Source of the DNA: Pseudomonadota bacterium
Lineage (GTDB): Bacteria > Pseudomonadota > Gammaproteobacteria > Pseudomonadales > UBA5518
Direction of reading: 5' to 3'
NCBI GenBank assembly: GCA_963204845.1
Contig: CAUJIL010000287.1
Location: 1-6,400, forward strand
Length of the DNA stretch: 6,400 nt
Each line of letters begins with the position of its first letter. Position 1 is the stretch's first letter. The position numbers were made by a program, and so were the translations under genes. Below the pieces are notes generated by a model, which worked only from the letters and a program-made list of their open reading frames with translations, did no database searches and had not been told where the DNA came from. This document shows positions 1-5,914 of the stretch, piece by piece.

Positions 1-48
1 ACGGCGTCCAGATCAAACGCCGACGACGACTTTCACGTCGCTGATTTG

Positions 49-66
49 GTGCGCTCGCAGGCGCAC
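49..66. other. GC-rich hairpin next to the REP pair
   Basis: GTGCGC (49-54) and GCGCAC (61-66) are perfect inverted repeats around a six-base loop, TCGCAG. The element abuts the left REP unit directly, so three stem-loops lie in tandem between 49 and 114. There is no T-tract on either side, so it does not look like an intrinsic terminator. It may be part of the REP cluster or simply a chance GC-rich palindrome. Bases 1-48 show no recognisable gene or motif. Confidence 0.4.
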
Positions 67-120
67 TAGGTTCGGCCTGTGGCCGAACGATTCATGTCCG
101 GGCACAGCCCGGACCTACAG
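65..120. repeat. Head-to-head REP pair (BIME-like element)
   Basis: Two hairpins stand in opposite orientation. The left one is GTTCGGCC-TGT-GGCCGAAC (70-88) and the right one is GTCCGGGC-ACA-GCCCGGAC (96-114). Each has a perfect 8-bp stem and a 3-base loop. Read from its outer edge, each unit begins TAGGT, runs into the stem and has the loop TGT. The two units differ at two stem base pairs, and both partners change each time (T-A versus C-G; C-G versus G-C). The right unit, read on the minus strand, starts with GTAG, the tetranucleotide that commonly heads REP elements recognised by REP-associated (RAYT) transposases; the left unit has CTAG there. The pair ends at the stop codon of the minus-strand membrane-protein gene, the usual extragenic position for REPs. 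The REP assignment is inference, because copies elsewhere in the genome cannot be seen here. Confidence 0.7.
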
Positions 121-121
121 T

Positions 122-1405
122 TCAGGGGAACATCACGCCCAGCAGCACCCAGGCCCCGATCAGCACCGCGGTGGCGGCGGCCAGCCGTGGCCGCAGCGGC
201 CCGCGTCCGAGCACCGCGACCAGCAGGAACTTGACCAGCGTGTTGGCCAGCGCCGCCACACCGATCGCGCGCGTCGCGATCCCGAAGGCGCCGGTCTCCT
301 TTGCCTGCTGCGCCAGCGACAGCGTGATCGCATCGACGTCCGACAGCCCCGCGATCGCGGCGACCACGTAGATGCCACCCTCCGGAGCGTGCCGCCGGGT
401 CAGTTCCACCACCACCAGCACGAACGCGAACAGCAGCGCGAACTGCACCGCCGACACCAGATTGAACGGGTTCCTGACCTCCAGCGCATCACCGCTCGCG
501 GTCACCGGACGCCGGCGCAATCCGCGCAGATAGAAGAATCCGGCCAGCAGCGCCGTCACCAGCGCCAGCACGCCGAAATCCCTGACCAGCGTGGGCAGCA
601 ATTCGCGGTTCACGATCGCTATCGTGACCATCACGCGCACGAACATCACGGTCCAGGCGGTGAGGATGCCGGCCGCCAGCGCATCGGCCCCGGTGGAAGT
701 CGGATCGCTGCGGCTCTGGCGTGCGAAGCCGAGGCTCACGGCCGTCGAGGACGCCAGACCACCCGCGAAACCCGTCAGCACCGTGCCGTGCGCCGCTCCG
801 AGCAGACGCACCGCGACGTAGCCGACCAGCGAGAGCCCGGAGATCAGGATCACCAGCAGCCACAGCAGGTACGGATTCAGCACGCCGAGCGGATCGAGCG
901 CGCGATTCGGCAACAGCGGCAGCACGATGAAGCTCGCGATCAGCAGCTTCAGCACCGCGTAGATGTCGTCGGTCGCGACCCGTGCGACCATGCCGTGCAG
1001 CGGCTGCTTGAACGCGAGCACGGCCGAGGTCAGGATGCCGAGCGCGACCGCCACCTCCGCGTAGCCGTACATCACCACGCCGCCGAGCAGGAACACCGTC
1101 AATGCGGCGAACTCGGTCGACAGTCCCGGCGCCTCCGGGCGCAAGCGGCTCTCGAGCACGTGCCCGGTGATCACCGCCAGACCGACCAGCACCAACGCGA
1201 CAGCGAACAGCGTCGGGCCGCCGTGATGCAGCGAAACCCACGCGCTCAGCGAACCGAACTGCGCCAGCAGGATGAACGTGCGCAGGCCGGCGATCGTGCG
1301 ATGCCCGCTCGCCGTCTGGTTCTTCTCGCGCTCGACGCCGATCAGCGCGCCGATCAGCAGCGCGACCAGGAAACCCTGTGCGACGTCGAGATCGATGGCG
1401 GTCAT
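122..1405 (-). CDS. MgtC/SapB-DUF4010 family polytopic membrane protein
   Basis: This is a 427-residue inner-membrane protein made almost entirely of hydrophobic segments, probably ten or more helices. Residues 1-140 match the MgtC/SapB fold: the first helix carries GALIGVERE (19-27), followed by AGLRTF (39-44). Residues of about 150-425 correspond to the DUF4010 half, with the signatures GFAGGLASSTAVSL (212-225) and AGLSDVDAITLSLA (352-365). Full-length two-domain proteins of about 420 residues are usual for this family. They are often annotated as putative Mg2+ transporter or MgtC-like proteins, but transport is not established and I would not assign a substrate. I chose the ATG at 1405 because homologues begin just before this helix. 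An upstream in-frame ATG at 1495 would add 30 hydrophilic residues that merely read the end of mepK in another frame. No strong Shine-Dalgarno is visible. The gene starts 22 bases after the mepK stop, so cotranscription is likely, and it ends beside the REP pair. Confidence 0.88.
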   Translation of the reverse strand: MTAIDLDVAQGFLVALLIGALIGVEREKNQTASGHRTIAGLRTFILLAQFGSLSAWVSLHHGGPTLFAVALVLVGLAVITGHVLESRLRPEAPGLSTEFAALTVFLLGGVVMYGYAEVAVALGILTSAVLAFKQPLHGMVARVATDDIYAVLKLLIASFIVLPLLPNRALDPLGVLNPYLLWLLVILISGLSLVGYVAVRLLGAAHGTVLTGFAGGLASSTAVSLGFARQSRSDPTSTGADALAAGILTAWTVMFVRVMVTIAIVNRELLPTLVRDFGVLALVTALLAGFFYLRGLRRRPVTASGDALEVRNPFNLVSAVQFALLFAFVLVVVELTRRHAPEGGIYVVAAIAGLSDVDAITLSLAQQAKETGAFGIATRAIGVAALANTLVKFLLVAVLGRGPLRPRLAAATAVLIGAWVLLGVMFP

Positions 1406-1427
1406 CGCAGCAGGTGTCCGGCTCGGC

Positions 1428-2015
1428 TTACCAGTAACGCACCCGTCCGGTGTCGACGTGGATGAAATTCGACGCCCGGTAGAGTCCCACGCCACCGCCC
1501 TTCAACCCGACCGCGGCCTTGTGCAGCGCGAGCAGGTCCGAACCGGGCAGCCGGATGTCGATCGCCTTGCCCTGCAGGTGCAGGCTGCCCTGTGCGACGC
1601 CGGAACCGTGCGCGCGCAGCATCTCGTTGCTCGACGGCGAGCGGTAGCCGGAAATCACTTCGTACGGGCGCGAATTGCCGACCTTCTGCTGCAGCACGGC
1701 GAGCAGGTCGAGCAGCCGCGTATCGATCGCGTGCACCACGTTCGCGCGGTGATCGCGCAGCACGCGGTAGATCGCGCCCAGCGCGTCGTCGAGGTAACGC
1801 CCGTTCTCCCAGTAAGACGCACGCAGTCGTTCCCCGGTGTGCAGGTTCAGGAAGCCGAGCTCGCGCACCGCGCGCTTGCCCGCCAAGGGAGCGGCCGCAG
1901 CGGCGAGCGCCGGTGTCGCGAACATGCCGGCGGTACCGGCCACGGCAAGGCGCTTCAGGAATACGCGGCGACCGGCGAACGGGGGCGGCGCGGCAGAATC
2001 GTTCGAATACGGCAT
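1428..2015 (-). CDS. mepK: Tat-exported MepK/YcbK-type peptidoglycan endopeptidase (DUF882, M15 fold)
   Basis: This 195-residue periplasmic zinc peptidase resembles E. coli YcbK/MepK in length and motifs; that enzyme cleaves mDAP-mDAP (3-3) cross-links in peptidoglycan. A twin-arginine signal is present: GRRVFLK at 15-21, a hydrophobic stretch at 22-39, and likely cleavage after TPALA (about 38). The mature part begins with the family's LNLHTGE motif (56-62), followed by ISGYRS (121-126), SLHLQGKAIDI (144-154) and NFIHVDTG (183-190). The expected zinc ligands are H146, D153 and H186, all intact, with D188 beside them. The protein ends RVRYW shortly after the last motif, as YcbK does. The ATG at 2015 follows AGGAG with a five-base spacer. 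It is the first gene of a leftward pair with the MgtC/DUF4010 gene and is divergent from the S9 peptidase. The ldtD-type gene, its E. coli neighbour, lies 2.3 kb away on the other strand. The family is certain; the exact bond specificity is inferred. Confidence 0.92.
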   Translation of the reverse strand: MPYSNDSAAPPPFAGRRVFLKRLAVAGTAGMFATPALAAAAAPLAGKRAVRELGFLNLHTGERLRASYWENGRYLDDALGAIYRVLRDHRANVVHAIDTRLLDLLAVLQQKVGNSRPYEVISGYRSPSSNEMLRAHGSGVAQGSLHLQGKAIDIRLPGSDLLALHKAAVGLKGGGVGLYRASNFIHVDTGRVRYW

Positions 2016-2020
2016 GACGA

Positions 2021-2025
2021 CTCCT
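2021..2025 (-). promoter_or_regulatory. Ribosome binding site of mepK
   Basis: The minus strand reads AGGAG at 2025-2021, then TCGTC, then ATG at 2015. This is a near-consensus Shine-Dalgarno with five-base spacing, and it fixes the mepK start. Confidence 0.75.
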
Positions 2026-2094
2026 GGCGATCATTATCGGGATGGGTGCTAAAGTGCGCCGGTCGGGAACGGCAGATCCTGCTGACGCGTCGAC

Positions 2095-2123
2095 AAAATA
2101 ACGGTAAACCACTGATTGGTAAA
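2095..2123 (-). promoter_or_regulatory. Candidate sigma70 promoter for the mepK gene pair
   Basis: On the minus strand, TTTACC (2123-2118; 4 of 6 to the -35 consensus TTGACA) is followed by a 17-base spacer and TATTTT (2100-2095; 4 of 6 to TATAAT). The spacing is optimal and the site lies in the most AT-rich part of the divergent region. Transcription would start near 2088, giving a leader of about 70 bases before the mepK ATG. A second GGTAAA on the plus strand (2103-2108) repeats the -35 core inside the spacer. This is a prediction by eye only. Confidence 0.4.
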
Positions 2124-2251
2124 GCTCGACGGCATCCATTCCAGTGCTCGTTCGACCCTAGAGAAAAACCTCCCTGTACTCCTCGGATCTAGGTATCGGA
2201 TACACTCGCGCCCATCGACAACACGTTTCGTGCCGACGGATGGACCCGCTA

Positions 2252-4234
2252 ATGCGCACCTTTGCCCTGTCGCTGGTTTTTCTGCTTTTCCTGTTCGGGC
2301 TGCGACCTGTTGCGGCGGTCGACGCGACGCTGCCGGCACGCGAGGCCTTCGGACTGACGCCTCGCATGGAGCATGCCAGTATCAGCCCCGACGGAAGGCG
2401 CCTTGCGTGGACCGACAACACGGCCGTCACGCCGCACGTCGTGATGTTCGACACCGAAACAGGCCGGACCCGGCCCCTCGCGGATCTCGGAGCAAAGTTC
2501 AAACCACGCGGTCTCGCCTGGGCGGATGACGAGACCGTGCTGATCGACGCGAGCGTGACGCATACGCTGGCCCGAACGAACTTCGAGGCCGATACCTTCG
2601 AGATGTTTCGCACGCTTTCCGTAAGCACGCGCGGTGGGCCGGCGCGCATGCTGCTCCTCGACGACCCAAAGCGCGAATGGGTGACGGGGGCCTGGCTGCT
2701 CGCACTGCACACAGCACAGCCGGACAAGCTGATCATGTCGACCTGGGACTACAACGCGACTTCCGCCGAAATGCAGACAGGATCGCGTCTGCACGGTGGC
2801 CGTCGCGATTCCGGCTGGGTGCACAACGTGTACGCAGTCGATGCACGCACAGGCAAGGGCAAGATCATCGAGGGCGGAAACGCGCATACGGAGCAATGGG
2901 TCGTCGACCCCGATGGCGTACCGCAGGCACGCGCCGACTGGGTGCCGGAAAAGAAGCAGTACCGACTGTTCGTGCGTGACGCAAAGGGCTGGCGACTCAT
3001 TCTCGAGCGGCAGCATAACGACATTGCACTGCAGGGGCTTTCCGCCGACCGCAGCGCGATCATCGCACTCGGGGCGCTAGATGAGTCGCGCAGCAAGGTC
3101 TGGCTGCTGCCTCTCGACGGCTCTGCGCACCGCGTGCTGCGCGAGGATGCGACGTTCGACATCGAGGCTGTGTTGACCGATCCGTACACGATGCAACCCG
3201 CGGGTTTCCAGATCGGTGGAGCCGAGCAACGCCATGAGTGGTTCGATCCGCAGCTCCAGCAACACACGAAATCGCTCGAGCGCAGCTTTCCCGGCAAACG
3301 CGTGTGGATCAGCTCGCGCTCCAGTGACGGCAACCGCGTCGTGGCCGAGGTGAACAGTGCCTCGGCGCCTACGGTGTACTACCTGGTCGACTTCGCGGCA
3401 AAGAAGGCGGATATCATCGGCGAGCAATACCCGGGACTCGCGGAAGCGCCCCTCGGTGAGGTGCGTGTGTTCGAGTACGCCGCGCGCGACGGCGCGGCGA
3501 TACCTGCCTACCTCACTCTTCCCCCGGGCAAGAAGAGCGAAAACCTGCCGCTAGTCGTGCTGCCGCACGGCGGGCCCGAGGCACGCGACCATCACGATTT
3601 CGACTGGTTGCCACAGTTTCTGGCCTCACGCGGATACGCAGTGTTCCAGCCTCAGTTCCGGGGCTCCACCGGCTTCGGCGAAGCGCACCGTCGAGCGGGC
3701 TATGGCCAGTGGGGCGGGATCATGCAGCACGATGTCACCGACGGGGTCAAGGCACTGATCGACGAACGCGTGGTCGATGCACGCCGCGTCTGCATCGTGG
3801 GAGTCAGCTACGGCGGCTACGCCGCGCTCGCGGGAGCCGCCTTCACTCCCGAGCTCTATGCCTGCGCGGTCAGCATGAACGGTGTATCGGATCTGCCGGC
3901 GGCACTCGGCGATGTGAAAATCCGCTACGGCGAAGAATCCGGCGCGCTGGCTTACTGGGACGAGCATATCGGCTCCAAATTCGATCAGAAGGTGATCGAC
4001 GCTTCGCCTTCACGCGCCGCTCTGCGCGTCGCGGCACCCGTGCTGCTGATCCATGGACGCAGTGACTCGATCGTGCCCATCCACCAGTCGCGACTAATGG
4101 CTCAGGCCCTCCAGAATGCCGGCAAGGAGTTCACGTCGATCGAACTCGACGGTGAAGACCATTGGCTCTCCCGCAGCGAAACCCGGTTGCGTGCGCTTGC
4201 GGAGCTCGAGGAGTTTCTCGCCAAGCACCTCTGA
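2252..4234 (+). CDS. Exported S9-family prolyl oligopeptidase-type serine peptidase
   Basis: This is a 660-residue secreted serine peptidase of the acylaminoacyl-peptidase/dipeptidyl-aminopeptidase branch of family S9. A Sec signal peptide spans residues 1-22 (MRTFALSL, a long hydrophobic core, likely cut after VAA). Residues of about 35-400 form the beta-propeller, with a TolB-like blade near the start (ISPDGRRLAWT). Residues of about 410-660 are the alpha/beta-hydrolase domain, with the oxyanion-hole motif HGGP at 439-442, RGSTGFG, the nucleophile elbow GVSYGG with S519, D605 in GRSDSIVP, and H637 in GEDHW. The catalytic triad is complete, so an active enzyme is expected; the propeller should limit substrates to peptides. 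The start at 2252 is preferred because GGA (2242-2244) sits seven bases before it and it gives a cleaner signal peptide. An in-frame ATG at 2240 would add MDPL. It lies between the divergently arranged mepK and ldtD genes, 87 bases before ldtD. Hand-counted lines look somewhat less GC-rich than ldtD. The peptide substrate is unknown. Confidence 0.9.
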   Translation: MRTFALSLVFLLFLFGLRPVAAVDATLPAREAFGLTPRMEHASISPDGRRLAWTDNTAVTPHVVMFDTETGRTRPLADLGAKFKPRGLAWADDETVLIDASVTHTLARTNFEADTFEMFRTLSVSTRGGPARMLLLDDPKREWVTGAWLLALHTAQPDKLIMSTWDYNATSAEMQTGSRLHGGRRDSGWVHNVYAVDARTGKGKIIEGGNAHTEQWVVDPDGVPQARADWVPEKKQYRLFVRDAKGWRLILERQHNDIALQGLSADRSAIIALGALDESRSKVWLLPLDGSAHRVLREDATFDIEAVLTDPYTMQPAGFQIGGAEQRHEWFDPQLQQHTKSLERSFPGKRVWISSRSSDGNRVVAEVNSASAPTVYYLVDFAAKKADIIGEQYPGLAEAPLGEVRVFEYAARDGAAIPAYLTLPPGKKSENLPLVVLPHGGPEARDHHDFDWLPQFLASRGYAVFQPQFRGSTGFGEAHRRAGYGQWGGIMQHDVTDGVKALIDERVVDARRVCIVGVSYGGYAALAGAAFTPELYACAVSMNGVSDLPAALGDVKIRYGEESGALAYWDEHIGSKFDQKVIDASPSRAALRVAAPVLLIHGRSDSIVPIHQSRLMAQALQNAGKEFTSIELDGEDHWLSRSETRLRALAELEEFLAKHL

Positions 4235-4240
4235 GCGGGA

Positions 4241-4278
4241 GTGGCGCACCCGCGCGCCGCCCCCGGGCAACATGCCCG
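4241..4278 (+). other. Two short hairpins between the S9 peptidase and ldtD genes
   Basis: GTGGCGC (4241-4247) pairs with GCGCCGC (4254-4260) across a six-base loop, with one G-U pair. CGGGCA (4264-4269) pairs with TGCCCG (4273-4278) across ACA. They begin six bases after the S9 stop codon. No run of T follows, so this is not a standard intrinsic terminator. The hairpins could modulate or stabilise the upstream transcript, or they may be chance in GC-rich DNA. The rest of the 87-base gap shows no clear promoter. Confidence 0.3.
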
Positions 4279-4321
4279 ACGCGTTGACCGGAAGACCGTA
4301 TACCACTGAAAACACGTCTGC

Positions 4322-5914
4322 ATGCAATCCGATCACCTTCGCTCGCTGCTCCCGGCCCTGTTCTCCCTGCTTCTCGCACTGCCTGCGCTGGCCGGCGAGG
4401 CGCTGCCGGCGCTGCTGTCCGAACTCGAGGCGCGCGGCGAACTCGAAACCGGTCCGGTCACCGTGCACGACAACGCCCTGTTGCAGCGTTTCTACGCAGC
4501 ACGCGCGGGCCGGCCGGCCTGGTCGGACGCGGCGGCGCGTGCCAGCCTCCACGCCGCTGTCCTGGCCGCTGCCGACGACGGGTTGCGCCCCGAGGACTAC
4601 CATGCGCAGGCACTGGAGGCCCCCGCCGGGCTGAGTCCCGCTCAGGCGGAACTGGTCCACACCGACGCGCTGCTCCGGCTCGCCTCGGATCTGTTCCACG
4701 GGCGCCTCGACCCGATCGACCACGTGCCCGGGATCGATCTGCAGAACGCGGAACTCGACGCCGATCCGATCGCCTGGATGGAGCGGGCGATCGCCTCGCG
4801 CGACATCGGCGCCGCCGTCCAGACCCTGGCGCCCAGGACACCGATCTACACACGGCTGCAAACCGCGCTGGCAGCTCACCGCGAGATCGCGCGCCGTGGC
4901 GGTTGGGCATCGGTTCCCGACGGTCCCACGCTGCGGCCCGGCGAGCGCTCGGACCGCGTGCCGGCGCTGCGCGCACGCCTGCGCGCGGGCGGTGAACCCG
5001 CGGACGCGACACCGGCGGACGCGACGCTGTTCGACGACGCACTGGCGGCGGCAGTGCGCCGGTTCCAGGTGCGCCACCAGCTCGCCACGGACGCGATCGT
5101 GGGTCGCCAGACACTCGCCGCGCTGAACGTGCCGGTCGCGCAACGCATCGACCAGATCCGCGTGAACCTCGAGCGCGCGCGCTGGCTGCTGCACGATCTG
5201 CCGCCCACCTATGTATTGGTCGACATCGCCGGTTTCGAGGTTCGCTACGTGCGCGAGGGCATCGAGCGACTGCGCAGCCGCGCGACGGTTGGCCGCCCGT
5301 ACCGCCGGACGCCGGTGTTCCGCTCGAGCATCACGTACCTGGAGTTCAATCCGACCTGGACGGTGCCACCGACGATCCTCGCGAACGACGTGCTCCCGGC
5401 AATCCGCCGCGATCCCGGCTACCTGGCACGGCGCAACATGCGCGTGCTGACGTTCCAGGGGCAACCGGTCGATCCGCGGACCATCGACTGGAACCGTTAC
5501 CGCGGCAGGAACTTCCCGTGGATGATCCGCCAGGACCCTGGACCGAACAACGCGCTCGGCCAGGTGAAGTTCATGTTCCCGAACGCGCACATGGTGTATC
5601 TGCACGACACCCCCGAGCGCGCCCTGTTCGCGCGGCCGGAGCGCGCGTTCAGCTCGGGCTGCATTCGCGTCGAGCAGGCGCACCGGCTGGCCGAACTGCT
5701 CCTCGAGGCCGAGGGTCGCGACGGCGCGGCGGTGCAGGCGCTGTTCGACGAGGCGCGCACGCGCCGGGTCGATCTCGCCAATCCGGTACCGGTTCTGCTC
5801 TACTACTGGACGGTCACGTTCGACGACAGCGGCAGCGTGATCTTCAAGCGCGACATCTACGATCGCGATCCACCCTTGCTGGCGGCACTCGACCGCCTTC
5901 GGAGCGCGCAGTGA
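4322..5914 (+). CDS. ldtD: YcbB/LdtD-type L,D-transpeptidase
   Basis: This 530-residue periplasmic enzyme joins mDAP residues of neighbouring stem peptides (3-3 cross-links), a beta-lactam-tolerant alternative to the 4-3 links made by penicillin-binding proteins. A signal peptide spans residues 1-25 (hydrophobic core, cut near ALAG). Residues of about 26-195 are the helical scaffold domain. Residues of about 203-268 are a PG_binding_1 domain (TLRPGERSD, AVRRFQVRHQL, GRQTLAALN). Residues of about 297-475 are the YkuD catalytic domain, with H428 in YLHDTP, the nucleophile C447 in SSGCIRVE, and R449. The SSGC form, rather than SHGC, and the insert with FPWMIRQDPGPNNALG before the catalytic His (the substrate-capping loop) are typical of the YcbB class. 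Its length is slightly below that of the E. coli enzyme. No strong Shine-Dalgarno precedes the ATG. The stop overlaps the next start by four bases, so the next gene is probably coupled. A small duplication lies in the binding domain. Confidence 0.93.
   Translation: MQSDHLRSLLPALFSLLLALPALAGEALPALLSELEARGELETGPVTVHDNALLQRFYAARAGRPAWSDAAARASLHAAVLAAADDGLRPEDYHAQALEAPAGLSPAQAELVHTDALLRLASDLFHGRLDPIDHVPGIDLQNAELDADPIAWMERAIASRDIGAAVQTLAPRTPIYTRLQTALAAHREIARRGGWASVPDGPTLRPGERSDRVPALRARLRAGGEPADATPADATLFDDALAAAVRRFQVRHQLATDAIVGRQTLAALNVPVAQRIDQIRVNLERARWLLHDLPPTYVLVDIAGFEVRYVREGIERLRSRATVGRPYRRTPVFRSSITYLEFNPTWTVPPTILANDVLPAIRRDPGYLARRNMRVLTFQGQPVDPRTIDWNRYRGRNFPWMIRQDPGPNNALGQVKFMFPNAHMVYLHDTPERALFARPERAFSSGCIRVEQAHRLAELLLEAEGRDGAAVQALFDEARTRRVDLANPVPVLLYYWTVTFDDSGSVIFKRDIYDRDPPLLAALDRLRSAQ
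4997..5026 (+). repeat. 15-bp tandem duplication inside ldtD
   Basis: Two adjacent 15-base units (4997-5011 and 5012-5026) agree at 13 of 15 positions and encode PADAT-PADAT, residues 226-235. Both differences are silent third-position changes. The repeat falls in the loop between two helices of the PG_binding_1 domain, so it should lengthen the loop without breaking the fold. The reading frame is kept. Confidence 0.7.
5901..5904 (+). promoter_or_regulatory. Ribosome binding site for the yjgR-like gene, inside the ldtD end
   Basis: GGAG at 5901-5904 is followed by six bases and then GTG at 5911. It supports the GTG start and lies within the last codons of ldtD. Confidence 0.65.

Noticed and set aside
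70..114. Hairpins after the membrane-protein gene as a Rho-independent terminator
   Set aside because: The stems are strong but no T-run follows them on either strand. The paired, similar units fit a REP element better.
389..1465. Long plus-strand open frame (358 codons) opposite the MgtC/DUF4010 gene
   Set aside because: Its translation is almost only H, Q, R, E and A with no domain, as expected for the antisense of a Leu/Val/Ala-rich membrane protein with GC-biased third positions. The minus-strand gene has clear family motifs.
1406..1495. 30-residue N-terminal extension of the MgtC/DUF4010 protein from an ATG at 1495
   Set aside because: The extension is hydrophilic, overlaps the end of mepK in a different frame, and precedes the point where family members normally begin.
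2249..3016. Minus-strand open frame opposite the start of the S9 peptidase
   Set aside because: No motif or signal. It runs antisense to a signal peptide and propeller that read normally on the plus strand.
4284..4304. TTGACC (4284-4289) and TATACC (4299-4304) as a promoter for ldtD
   Set aside because: The spacer is only nine bases, far from the 16-18 needed. At the proper distance the -10 would be TGAAAA, a poor match.
4094..5683. Minus-strand open frame of 529 codons opposite ldtD
   Set aside because: It is rich in R, Q, H and A, has no recognisable motif, and overlaps two genes with intact catalytic residues. Absence of stops is explained by high GC.
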